NCBI GenBank assembly: GCA_003489505.1
Contig: DNMA01000066.1
Coordinates: forward strand, 1-13,404
Direction of reading: 5' to 3'
DNA from: Legionellales bacterium
GTDB taxonomy: Bacteria > Pseudomonadota > Gammaproteobacteria > Legionellales > Legionellaceae
DNA length: 13,404 bases
Shown here: in pieces, positions 1 through 7,653 of the stretch
Layout: every line of letters begins with the position of its first letter
Position numbering within the stretch: the stretch's first letter is position 1
Position numbers and translations under genes: made by a program
The notes under the pieces: generated by a model
Told to the model about the DNA's origin: nothing
The model's database searches: none
What the model saw: the letters and a program-made list of their open reading frames with translations, nothing else

Positions 1-212
1 CTTAATATATGACATCAATGCTTTTAGAAGATATATCTCTTGCGAAGTCAAAAAAGCCATGGCTAAATATCCCATATAGAATATATATATTAATTATAAC
101 GCATTTTGTGTATTAAATGGTATATGTGCTGATATCTATACATCCTGAAAAAGATATTTGCCTGCATCCTGTAAATAAAGGTACAATTAATGATTTGTAA
201 AAGGTTTTTTCT
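1..212 (+). other. AT-rich leader upstream of msbA
   Basis: No convincing gene is visible here. The stretch is strongly A+T rich, with a TATAAC hexamer at 95-100 and a TATACA hexamer at 137-142 that could be -10 elements, but neither has a good -35 box at the right distance, so no promoter is called. A 7-base direct repeat (catcctg) occurs at 141-147 and 165-171, 24 bases apart. The msbA ribosome binding site AAGG lies at 201-204, eight bases before the ATG. The promoter of the msbA-lpxK operon is probably inside this stretch unless it lies further left. Confidence 0.4.
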
Positions 213-1970
213 ATGTCATCAGCTAAAATGCATCGTCGCGTATTTGAATTACTAAAACCTTATTGGAAAATGGCGGTGCTTGGCATCATTGCTAACTGTC
301 TCTATGCTGGAATTGACGCCAGTTTTACTTATATGATGCGGCCTTTTATGGATAAAGGTTTTGTCAACATTGACATGAAATTTATCTATCAAATTCCTTG
401 GATTGTTCTTTTAGGTATTACGCTTAGAGGCTTCATGGGCGGCTTTGGTGGTTATTGTATGACCCATGTGGCCCGCTCAATGGTCAACGGTCTTCGTCAA
501 AAAGTATTTACTCATCTCATTAAACTCCCTGCCACAGTACTTGATAGCACCCCCTCAGGCCAACTTTTATCAAAATTATTATATGACGTAGAACAAGTCG
601 CTCAAGTCAGTGCTGATGCCATCACCGATATTGTACAAAATATCTGTTTAATCATTGGTTTGTTTGGTGTCATGCTCATTGTTTCCTGGCAACTGACTCT
701 TATCTTTATGTTTGCAGTTCCTGCCATTGCTTTTATCGTACAATATACTAATCGCCGAATTCGTCGAATCAGTAGACAAGTTCAGCAATCGATGGGTCAA
801 GTGACAGAAATTGCCAGTGAAGTCATCGATGGCTTTCGTGAAATTCGAATGTTTGAGACCCAAGGCTTTGTCTCAAAAAAATTCAATGACGCCGCAGAGT
901 CTTCTAAACGTCATGATCTTAAAGTTGCCATGTCTAAAGCCATCAATGTCTTTGGCGTACAAATGATTTTAGCGATTGCTATGACCATTATTATTTTTGC
1001 AGCTATCCAACTCGCTAAACACATCACCATTACCCCGGGTACTTTCGTTGCGATTACTGCAGCAGGTCTTCAATTGATTAAACCCATGAAAACCCTCACC
1101 AATTTAAATGCTACCTTACAAAGGGGTTTTGCCGGTGCTGAAAGCATTTTTCAATTACTCGATAAAGAATTAGAAAAAGATAATGGCACATCCAATCTAC
1201 CTGCCCATGTTCGCGGAGATATCGCTTTTAAAAATGTTTATTTTGCCTACCAAGAGGGTCACTGGGTTTTAGAAAACTTTAATATGCATATTCCAGCTGG
1301 ACAAACTATTGCTTTAGTCGGTGCTTCAGGCAGCGGTAAAACCACTTTAATCAATCTTCTGCCACGTTTTTATGATATTCAACAAGGTCAAATTACCTTA
1401 GATGATATCCCTTTAGAAAACTGGAGCCTTCAAAACCTTCGCCAACAGTTTTCTTGGGTCAGCCAACATGTGATTTTATTTAATGACAGCATTGCCGCAA
1501 ATATTGCCTACGGTGACCAGAATATTGATGAAGAACGTTTATGGTCTGCTATCAAACAAGCCGATGCTTATCATTTTATTCAACAATTACCTGATGGTTT
1601 ACAAACCCAAATTGGTGAAAATGGTTTAACTTTATCCGGTGGACAAAGACAACGTCTAGCACTTGCCCGAGCCATTTATAAAAATGCACCTATTTTTATT
1701 CTAGATGAAGCAACAGCAGCCCTTGATAATCAAACTGAACAACATATTCAAAGAGCTCTAGAGCAGTTTCATCATCAACGCACTATGATTATCATTGCGC
1801 ATCGCCTCTCGACCATTCAATTTGCTGATATCATTTTTGTCATGAACCAAGGTCGCATTGTTGAACAAGGCTCCCATGAGAGCTTACTCGCTCAAAATGG
1901 GCATTATGCCAACTTATACCGCGCACAACATCATGGCCTACATCATGAAAAAACTGACTCAATGGTTTAA
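213..1970 (+). CDS. msbA: Lipid A export ABC transporter MsbA (permease/ATPase)
   Basis: Half-transporter of 585 aa that as a homodimer flips core-lipid A from the inner to the outer leaflet of the inner membrane, driven by ATP. The N-terminal half (about residues 15-310) holds the hydrophobic ABC exporter membrane domain. The ATPase domain follows with every motif intact: Walker A GASGSGKTT at 370-378, Q-loop Gln418, signature LSGGQ at 474-478, Walker B IFILDE at 494-499 and H-loop His530. Length is close to the usual 580-590 aa. The start ATG has AAGG eight bases upstream. The next gene, lpxK, begins inside its 3' end, the classic msbA-lpxK arrangement, which supports the lipid A role over a generic multidrug exporter. 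Family membership is certain; the MsbA assignment rests mainly on the neighbour and overall similarity. Confidence 0.92.
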   Translation: MSSAKMHRRVFELLKPYWKMAVLGIIANCLYAGIDASFTYMMRPFMDKGFVNIDMKFIYQIPWIVLLGITLRGFMGGFGGYCMTHVARSMVNGLRQKVFTHLIKLPATVLDSTPSGQLLSKLLYDVEQVAQVSADAITDIVQNICLIIGLFGVMLIVSWQLTLIFMFAVPAIAFIVQYTNRRIRRISRQVQQSMGQVTEIASEVIDGFREIRMFETQGFVSKKFNDAAESSKRHDLKVAMSKAINVFGVQMILAIAMTIIIFAAIQLAKHITITPGTFVAITAAGLQLIKPMKTLTNLNATLQRGFAGAESIFQLLDKELEKDNGTSNLPAHVRGDIAFKNVYFAYQEGHWVLENFNMHIPAGQTIALVGASGSGKTTLINLLPRFYDIQQGQITLDDIPLENWSLQNLRQQFSWVSQHVILFNDSIAANIAYGDQNIDEERLWSAIKQADAYHFIQQLPDGLQTQIGENGLTLSGGQRQRLALARAIYKNAPIFILDEATAALDNQTEQHIQRALEQFHHQRTMIIIAHRLSTIQFADIIFVMNQGRIVEQGSHESLLAQNGHYANLYRAQHHGLHHEKTDSMV

Positions 1971-2922
1971 TCAACTGTGGTATCAAAACCCCAATCCTGC
2001 CTGGTGGATGCAATGTTTTTCTAAAGTCTACCAGCTTGGATTTCATTGGGATAAAAAAAGAAAAAAAACCATACCCTCACCGCTACCGGTGATTGTTGTT
2101 GGTAATTTAACCGTCGGCGGGACAGGTAAAACGCCTGTGGTCATCGCTCTGTGTCAATTTTTACAACAAAAAGGGCATCGAGTAGGGATTGTTACCCGGG
2201 GATATCAACATCAATTATCGGATTTTCCTTATCATGTTAAGGAAAACGATTCAGCCCAAATCATTGGTGATGAAGCAGCTTTGATTAAACAGAAAACGAA
2301 AGTACCCGTAGTCATTGCTCCTCAAAGAGCCAGTGCTATTCGTTATCTACATGAGCAACAATTGTGTGATATCATCATTAGTGATGATGGCTTGCAACAC
2401 CATCCAATGGGACGTCAATTAGAAATTGTTGTCATTGATGGTCAAAGAGGCTTTGGCAATGGCTTTTTATTACCTGCAGGCCCCCTTCGTGAACCTCTCG
2501 ATAAACTCAATGCAGTCGACTTGATTTTAGTCAATGGAAAACCTTCGACTGCTTTAAGTCAAAAACTTAAACCATACGCTCATAAAACTTTTATATTTGA
2601 ACTCAAATCCCAAACCATAGAAGTATTCAATAAAACAGCTCCCAATCCCCAAGAGCCTTATGCAGCTTTCGCAGGAATTGGCAATCCTGAGCGATTTTTT
2701 AATTCACTTAGAGAACTTAATATACAATTTACCGCCTATTCTTTTCCTGATCATCATCGTTATGTGAAAAAAGATTTTGATATCCCTGAGTCTTGCATTA
2801 TCATGACAGAAAAAGACGCCATCAAATGTCATGCGTTTTCGCAAAAACCCATATTGGTCTTACCCGTTTTTGCCGAATTTCCTTCCCATTTTTGGGATGT
2901 TTTTTCAAATTCATTAGGTTAA
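1945..2922 (+). CDS. lpxK: Tetraacyldisaccharide 4'-kinase LpxK
   Basis: Inner-membrane-associated kinase that phosphorylates the 4' position of the tetraacyldisaccharide 1-phosphate precursor to give lipid IVA, the sixth step of lipid A synthesis. Translated from the ATG at 1945 it is 325 aa, matching the family. A basic, partly hydrophobic N-terminal segment precedes the modified P-loop region GNLTVGGTGKTP (residues 53-64). TRGY follows, then the conserved DDGLQH at 147-152, which supplies catalytic residues, and a TEKDA motif near the C-terminus. I chose 1945 because it leaves about 50 residues before VGNL, as in the E. coli enzyme; an upstream TTG at 1858 and ATGs between would add an unrelated stretch read from msbA coding sequence. 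The gene overlaps msbA by 26 bp with no clear Shine-Dalgarno, suggesting translational coupling. Confidence 0.93.
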   Translation: MKKLTQWFNQLWYQNPNPAWWMQCFSKVYQLGFHWDKKRKKTIPSPLPVIVVGNLTVGGTGKTPVVIALCQFLQQKGHRVGIVTRGYQHQLSDFPYHVKENDSAQIIGDEAALIKQKTKVPVVIAPQRASAIRYLHEQQLCDIIISDDGLQHHPMGRQLEIVVIDGQRGFGNGFLLPAGPLREPLDKLNAVDLILVNGKPSTALSQKLKPYAHKTFIFELKSQTIEVFNKTAPNPQEPYAAFAGIGNPERFFNSLRELNIQFTAYSFPDHHRYVKKDFDIPESCIIMTEKDAIKCHAFSQKPILVLPVFAEFPSHFWDVFSNSLG

Positions 2923-2926
2923 ATGT

Positions 2927-3967
2927 ATGGATTATCAACAATCAAAAGTCATCAAGTATGTTTTATTAGGTTTTTTTTGGCTTAAAACAATACTGGCTTT
3001 TGCTGATCCTATCCTGCCTGCTAGCAATATCTTTGATATCTCACAACAAAGCAAAAATGCCTGGACTATTACTGGCTTATTACATAATGAACAAGATGAC
3101 TACTACGGTTTTATGTTTATCATTGAAAGAAATCAACAGTTTTACCATGCCTATGCAGGAATCTTTAACCTCAATGATCAATCTATTGTGTGGCATCATG
3201 AAGAAATGCGTTCCATTGATGAAGGTCAAATTCCTGAAAATATTGGTCGTTTCTTCTGGCATTTTAGTCCCGTCAATAATAGTTTAATCATTGGGTGTCA
3301 GGATACTGATGATAAAGGTCAAATTTTAAATTTAAAAATTGACTTGATAGAACCTACTATTGTATCTAAACAAGTGGCTTTAACGCCTGATTTAAAAATT
3401 GCGCAATACTGGTCCGGCGCCATCAATGGCCACATTCATTTGGCTCAAGAACAATTTGTTATGAGCTCATCTGCCTGGATTCAAAACATCTGGCAAAATT
3501 CTAGTGATCTCGGTTTTCACCCCTTTTCTCAAATCTTGTGTAAATTCCAAGATGGCAGCTCGATGTATGCCATACAAGTCCCGGAGAAAAAAGCCCTACG
3601 CGCTGCGATTGCAGGCCTATATAATGCCAATGGTGAGCGACAAATCATTTCTCAATTTATCAATCTACAACAGTCTGAAGCGAAAGAATTTGAGCTCGCT
3701 TTGAATCAAAATCAAAAAGCTTTAAAACTCAATACCTTATTTGGTAATCACCATTATCAAGCCCTACTAGCCAATATGAACGAACCTGAACAAACCGGTT
3801 TTTGTTTATACCAACACAATCCCTGGCAAATCTTTACAGCCAATGAAATTTCATTTACGCCGATAGCCAAACCTATCAATCATTTAAACTTTTTCGAAAA
3901 AACCATTGCACTTGTTAAAAAACCCTATAAAATCCCTCTAATTTTGAAAAATAAAGAAGCATCATGA
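2927..3967 (+). CDS. Secreted AttH/CrtC-like (lipocalin-like fold) protein, function unknown
   Basis: Predicted 346-aa exported protein. Residues 1-26 form a signal peptide: basic residues K7 and K10, a hydrophobic core at 11-25, and an AFA cleavage site before Asp27. Two parts resemble the AttH / carotenoid 1,2-hydratase family. The first is WTITGLL followed by [10 protein letters not shown] (residues 46-68), like the WWY-tG-L...fGfq-tffR signature. The second is AWIQNIW (183-189) followed by GFHPFSQ (196-202) and a strand-DG-strand pattern, like the family's aWmDrqWG...GWdWfs block. The aspartate usual in that second block is replaced (Gln186/Asn187), so the protein is divergent and may not be an enzyme. 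The start has AGG eight bases upstream. It lies four bases after lpxK and overlaps ttcA by 4 bp (ATGA), so it is co-transcribed. The fold assignment is my inference from motifs; substrate and role are unknown. Confidence 0.6.
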   Translation: MDYQQSKVIKYVLLGFFWLKTILAFADPILPASNIFDISQQSKNAWTITGLLHNEQDDYYGFMFIIERNQQFYHAYAGIFNLNDQSIVWHHEEMRSIDEGQIPENIGRFFWHFSPVNNSLIIGCQDTDDKGQILNLKIDLIEPTIVSKQVALTPDLKIAQYWSGAINGHIHLAQEQFVMSSSAWIQNIWQNSSDLGFHPFSQILCKFQDGSSMYAIQVPEKKALRAAIAGLYNANGERQIISQFINLQQSEAKEFELALNQNQKALKLNTLFGNHHYQALLANMNEPEQTGFCLYQHNPWQIFTANEISFTPIAKPINHLNFFEKTIALVKKPYKIPLILKNKEAS

Positions 3968-4806
3968 CTCAATTTACAGCTGTTGAAAAAAAATTATTAC
4001 ACTATACTGGTAAAGCCATTGGTGATTACCAAATGATTCAAAAAGGTGACCGTGTAATGGTCTGCCTATCAGGTGGTAAAGATTCTTTTACCATGCTGAC
4101 TTTACTAAAGCGTCTACAACAAAGAAGTAAACATGCCTTTGAAGTGCATGCATTTACGCTTGACCAAGCTCAACCAGGTTGGGATGACTCCAAATTAAAA
4201 CAATGGTTGGAGCATAAAAAGATTAGCTATACCATTTTAAGCAAAGATACCTACTCAATTGTTAAAGAAAAGATTCCAGAAGGTCAAACCTATTGTTCAT
4301 TATGTTCTCGTCTTCGTCGTGGCATTATCTATCGTTGGGCAGAAGAAAATGGTTATAATAAAATTGCCTTAGGCCATCACCGCGATGATTTAATTCGAAC
4401 CCTGATGATGTCTATTTTATACAATGGTTCGACAAGTGGCATGCCACCTAAATTACTCAGTGATAATGGAAAACACATTGTGATCCGCCCCATGTGTTAT
4501 GCGCAAGAAAAAGATATTATCAAATTTGCCAATGAACAACAGTTCCCCATTATTCCCTGTAATCTTTGTGGCTCACAAGAAAATCTAGCAAGAAAGAAAG
4601 TCGCTAAGTTAATTGATACTCTCGCAGAAGACAATCCAAAAGTGCCTAGCAATATTTTACATGCCCTACAAAATATTCGCCCCAGTCAGCTGATGGATAA
4701 AGACCTGTTTGATTTTAGAAATTTAGAAAAACAACAAGCACAACAAAATTTACAAGCAGATACCCTCTTATGGGAAACTGAAGAAACCTATCAAGAGGAC
4801 GCATAG
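3964..4806 (+). CDS. ttcA: tRNA 2-thiocytidine(32) synthetase TtcA
   Basis: Cytoplasmic ATP-dependent, iron-sulfur tRNA thiolase that converts cytidine 32 of certain tRNAs to 2-thiocytidine. The 280-aa product has the PP-loop SGGKDS at 36-41, which binds ATP and adenylates the target base. It also has the TtcA cysteines: CSLC with Cys111 and Cys114, and PCNLC with Cys199 (plus Cys202). These correspond to the two CxxC-type sites, of which three cysteines hold the Fe-S cluster in E. coli. Other strong family blocks are KEKIPEG, LGHHRDD, GMPPKL and GKHIVIRP. It is shorter than the E. coli enzyme (311 aa) mainly at both termini, away from the active site. The start codon overlaps the stop of the preceding gene as ATGA, which points to translational coupling. 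Confidence 0.95.
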   Translation: MTQFTAVEKKLLHYTGKAIGDYQMIQKGDRVMVCLSGGKDSFTMLTLLKRLQQRSKHAFEVHAFTLDQAQPGWDDSKLKQWLEHKKISYTILSKDTYSIVKEKIPEGQTYCSLCSRLRRGIIYRWAEENGYNKIALGHHRDDLIRTLMMSILYNGSTSGMPPKLLSDNGKHIVIRPMCYAQEKDIIKFANEQQFPIIPCNLCGSQENLARKKVAKLIDTLAEDNPKVPSNILHALQNIRPSQLMDKDLFDFRNLEKQQAQQNLQADTLLWETEETYQEDA

Positions 4807-4833
4807 AAGTTCTCAAATCAATGGGAAATACAA

Positions 4834-7050
4834 ATGCTAAATAGCTATTTATCCAAAAATTTTAAATATGATTTTTTTGCCGGTTTAGTTGTATTTCTCA
4901 TAGCCATCCCGCTTTGCTTAGGCATTTCGCTTGCATCGGGTGCGCCAGTATACTCTGGTTTAATCAGCGGTATTATTGGCGGCTTAATTGTTGGATTTTT
5001 ATCGAGTTCCTCGGTCAGCGTCAGTGGTCCTGCAGCTGGTATGATTGCTGTGGTGTTAATGGCGATTACTCAACTGGGTGCTTTTTCTAATTTTTTACTC
5101 GCCTTATGTCTTTCAGGTGTCTTGCAAATTATCATCGGACAGATGCGCTGGGGCTTTTTTGCTGATTATATACCAAACTCTGTCAGCAAAGGGATGTTAT
5201 GTGCTATTGGGATTTTATTAATTATCAAACTCATTCCCCTGGCTTTTACGTTTTCCCATAATTATCATCAACTTAAAAACCTCTTGATTGAGAGTTTTGA
5301 AGACGGCAATACCTTCTTATGGATGCATTTAAGTTTTCACCTCAATTCAGGTGCTGTACTGCTTTCGTTATTGAGCTTAAGCTTATTAATCTTTTTTGAA
5401 AAAAGTCCCATGAGCTATCTTAAAACGCTGCCCTCTGCTGTCATTGTAATTATTTTAGCCACCCTACTCAATGAATATTTTGTAGCCACCCATTCAATTT
5501 TTGCCCAACATAATGCGCATCGAGTCAATATTCCCATGATTGACGATTTTCATGATTTTTGGCATAAACTTGAAAAACCAAATTTTTCCAGTTGGAATAA
5601 TCCTGCAATTTATTTCTACGCATTATTAATTGCGTGCATTTCATCGCTTGAGACTTTAATTAACATCTCAGCCACTGAACGTCTGGATAAATCCCATCGC
5701 CTAACTGATAAAAATAAAGAATTAACCGCTCAAGGTGTCGGAAATCTTTTTGCTGGACTTTTAGGTGGACTTCCGATTACATCGGTGATTATTAGAACTT
5801 CGGTAAACATCGAAAACCAAGCAAAAACCAAGTTATCCACGATAATTCATGGTGGCTTACTCTTAATGAGTATGCTTTTGGTTTCAGAAATCCTAAATCG
5901 CATTCCTCTATGTGTGTTGGCTACAGTTTTAATTTTTACAGGTTATAAACTCACTCGACCAGCAATTTATGTTCAAATCTTTCAACAGGGTTATGAGCGA
6001 TTCATCCCCTTTATTGCAACAATTTTAGGGGTGATATTTTTTAATTTACTCACCGGGATTTTAGCCGGTTTAATTTTAAATCTATTATTTGTTTTACGAT
6101 ACAACAGCCAGTCACGCGTTGATATTATCCAAGAAGTCTACCCAACAGGTACCACCAATCGTTTGGTTTTACCCCAACAAACCACTTTTTTAAATAAAGC
6201 CCCCTTAATGGCAGAGCTCAATGCCATTCCCAAAGACTCACAACTGATTATCGATGCACGTTTTTGTGAATTCATTGATAAAGAGATTATTGAGTTTATT
6301 CAAGAGTTTAAGGAATACCAAGCACCGCTTAAAAATATTGCCTTGAATCTCATGGGCTTTAAAGATCATTACGCCATTCATGATCATATCAACTTTATTA
6401 ACGTGACCACCTATGACGCACAAAGTAATCTAAGCCCCAAAGAAGTACTAGAAATTTTAAAGCAAGGAAATGAGCGCTTTCTCAAAGACCAAATTATTCA
6501 TCGCAGTAATATGATGGATATTCAGCATACCTCACAAACCCAACACCCCATTGCGGTTGTCTTGGGCTGTATTGACTCCAGAGTTCCTGTAGAAACCATC
6601 TTTGACATGACCTTTGGCGATTTATTCTGTGTGCGTGTTGCAGGCAATGTTGTTAATGATGACATTTTAGCCAGTATTGAATATGCCTGTCACGTGGTGG
6701 GTGCTAAACTAATCGTAGTGCTAGGACACACTGGATGCGGTGCCATTAATGCCGCCTGTCATAACTTTCAAGAAGGTCATATCACCCAATTACTGCATAA
6801 GATAAAACCTGCCATTAAAATCCAAGAACAAAGCGCTACAACCATCAATGAGCATTTTATTAAACAGGTGACACATCTCAATATTGCACACAGCATGCTT
6901 GAGATCTCCAAAAGAAGCCTCATTCTTCATCAACTTCTGACAGAAGAAAAAATTGGCATGGTCGGTGCAGTTTATGATGTCAATTCAGGACAAGTAAAGT
7001 TTTCTCATTATGAAAAAGAACTGCATTATTTCAAAACATTAAAGCCCTAA
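4834..7050 (+). CDS. SulP anion transporter-STAS-beta-carbonic anhydrase fusion
   Basis: A 738-aa inner-membrane protein. Residues 1 to about 430 form the polytopic SulP transporter, with SVSGPAAG at 62-69 and the signature NKELTAQG at 294-301 followed by GNLFAGLLGGLP. Residues about 445-530 form a short cytoplasmic STAS-like domain around LIIDARFCEFID (471-482). From about 535 to the end lies a complete beta-class carbonic anhydrase with zinc ligands Cys579, His632 and Cys635 and the Asp581-Arg583 dyad of the CxDxR motif. SulP proteins move sulfate or bicarbonate; the attached anhydrase makes bicarbonate the most likely substrate, with the enzyme interconverting CO2 and bicarbonate at the inner face. 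Such fusions are known in bacteria. GGGAA at 4823-4827 sits six bases before the ATG. It follows ttcA by 27 bp and may share its transcript. Substrate and transport direction are inferred. Confidence 0.9.
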   Translation: MLNSYLSKNFKYDFFAGLVVFLIAIPLCLGISLASGAPVYSGLISGIIGGLIVGFLSSSSVSVSGPAAGMIAVVLMAITQLGAFSNFLLALCLSGVLQIIIGQMRWGFFADYIPNSVSKGMLCAIGILLIIKLIPLAFTFSHNYHQLKNLLIESFEDGNTFLWMHLSFHLNSGAVLLSLLSLSLLIFFEKSPMSYLKTLPSAVIVIILATLLNEYFVATHSIFAQHNAHRVNIPMIDDFHDFWHKLEKPNFSSWNNPAIYFYALLIACISSLETLINISATERLDKSHRLTDKNKELTAQGVGNLFAGLLGGLPITSVIIRTSVNIENQAKTKLSTIIHGGLLLMSMLLVSEILNRIPLCVLATVLIFTGYKLTRPAIYVQIFQQGYERFIPFIATILGVIFFNLLTGILAGLILNLLFVLRYNSQSRVDIIQEVYPTGTTNRLVLPQQTTFLNKAPLMAELNAIPKDSQLIIDARFCEFIDKEIIEFIQEFKEYQAPLKNIALNLMGFKDHYAIHDHINFINVTTYDAQSNLSPKEVLEILKQGNERFLKDQIIHRSNMMDIQHTSQTQHPIAVVLGCIDSRVPVETIFDMTFGDLFCVRVAGNVVNDDILASIEYACHVVGAKLIVVLGHTGCGAINAACHNFQEGHITQLLHKIKPAIKIQEQSATTINEHFIKQVTHLNIAHSMLEISKRSLILHQLLTEEKIGMVGAVYDVNSGQVKFSHYEKELHYFKTLKP

Positions 7051-7545
7051 GAACCTTATTTGAATTTTTACGTCTGCGGGAAAGCTCTCCGATTTCTTAT
7101 CAATCATTAGCTGAAGATATTGGGATATCGCCAGTGAGTGTAAAAAAATACATAGAAATTTTAGCCGCCGTATAGGTCGCCATAATATTGCAAGAAGCCT
7201 ATTAAAAGAACCTAAAATTTATTTCTTCGATAGCTGCCTTGTTGAAAGTGGTCCAGGCCCCCAATTAGAAAATTCAGTTGGATTAAGTCTTTTAAAAGAT
7301 ATCTTTGCTAGAGAGGACTAATTAGCCGAAAACTTAAGTTTAAATTATCTACGAAATAAAGATGATCAAGAAGTAGAATTTGTCATTGCTCAAAACCATG
7401 AATTAAAAACGCTGATAACCAAATATCAAAATCATTCATTCAATTTAAAGAACGTTACCATTTTAATAGTCTCCAGCTTGCTCAGCATCTAAGACCTGCA
7501 TCGATTGAAAAGGAGATACCCATTTTAGGTGTCAAAAAATATTTA
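7041..7545 (+). pseudogene. Decayed 3' part of a DUF4143-type AAA ATPase gene
   Basis: Conceptual translation recovers the C-terminal half of the predicted AAA ATPases that carry DUF4143, split over three frames. Frame A, to a TAG at 7173-7175, reads FLRLRESS...YQSLAEDIGIS...VKKYIEILAA, the winged-helix part. Frame B, from 7172, reads RHNIARSLLKEPKIYFFDS...LENSVGLSLLK...NYLRNKDDQEVEF, the nuclease-like part. It is interrupted by a TAA at 7319-7321. A further frame change near 7433-7440 gives IQFKERYHF...EKEIPILGVKKYL to about 7545. Roughly a dozen family residues between frames A and B are missing, and the whole N-terminal ATPase domain (Walker A and B) is absent. The remnant begins inside the end of the SulP gene in another frame, so its 5' boundary is uncertain. 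It is non-functional; the role of intact family members is not established. Confidence 0.75.
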
Positions 7546-7575
7546 ATTTATTTATATCTATTAATTTCAGTAAAA

Positions 7576-7636
7576 TTTCTTATCTTCATTTTTTTAAATT
7601 TTCACGTTATATTAATTTTTACTCGAAGATAAGAAA
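7576..7636. repeat. Perfect 12-bp inverted repeat flanking a promoter-like site
   Basis: The left arm TTTCTTATCTTC (7576-7587) and right arm GAAGATAAGAAA (7625-7636) are exact reverse complements separated by 37 bases. The spacer holds the candidate -10 box of the following large gene, the left arm overlaps the candidate -35, and the right arm lies in the presumed 5' untranslated region just before the ribosome binding site. Two half-sites around a promoter would suit a looping or bipartite repressor; terminal repeats of a tiny mobile element are the alternative. The repeat itself is directly visible; its function is inference. Confidence 0.6.
7585..7613 (+). promoter_or_regulatory. Candidate sigma-70-type promoter for the 1320-aa gene
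   Basis: TTCATT (7585-7590) and TATATT (7608-7613) are separated by 17 bases. The -10 matches the consensus at five of six positions and the -35 at only three. Transcription would start near 7620 and give a leader of about 34 bases that includes the right arm of the inverted repeat. The region is so A+T rich that chance matches are common, so this is a moderate call, supported by the need for a promoter after the pseudogene. Confidence 0.4.
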
Positions 7637-7641
7637 GACAC

Positions 7642-7646
7642 AAGGA
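7642..7646 (+). promoter_or_regulatory. Ribosome binding site AAGGA that fixes the start of the 1320-aa gene
   Basis: AAGGA lies seven bases before the ATG at 7654 but only one base before the in-frame GTG at 7648. The spacing therefore favours ATG 7654 as the true start and excludes the longer reading. Confidence 0.7.
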
Positions 7647-7653
7647 TGTGAAT

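Noticed and set aside
9..116. Small + strand open frame of 35 codons beginning ATG at 9
   Set aside because: It has no Shine-Dalgarno in view, no recognisable similarity and very AT-rich sequence; short open frames of this size are expected by chance.
141..171. Direct repeat catcctg at 141-147 and 165-171 as an operator or CRISPR-like unit
   Set aside because: There are only two copies of seven bases with no further periodicity; too weak to call.
1858..1944. Upstream extension of lpxK to a TTG at 1858
   Set aside because: It would add 29 residues read from msbA coding sequence that are absent from LpxK proteins; the ATG at 1945 gives the family length.
3000..3287. Alternate-frame open frame inside the AttH-like gene
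   Set aside because: It overlaps a gene with signal peptide and family motifs, and its own translation shows none.
7051..7647. tRNA, small RNA or rho-independent terminator after the SulP gene
   Set aside because: I see no cloverleaf or GC-rich stem followed by a T-run; the stretch is explained by the ATPase relic and the promoter region.
7648..7653. GTG at 7648 as the start of the large gene
   Set aside because: The AAGGA site ends one base before it, too close for initiation, while the ATG at 7654 has ideal spacing.
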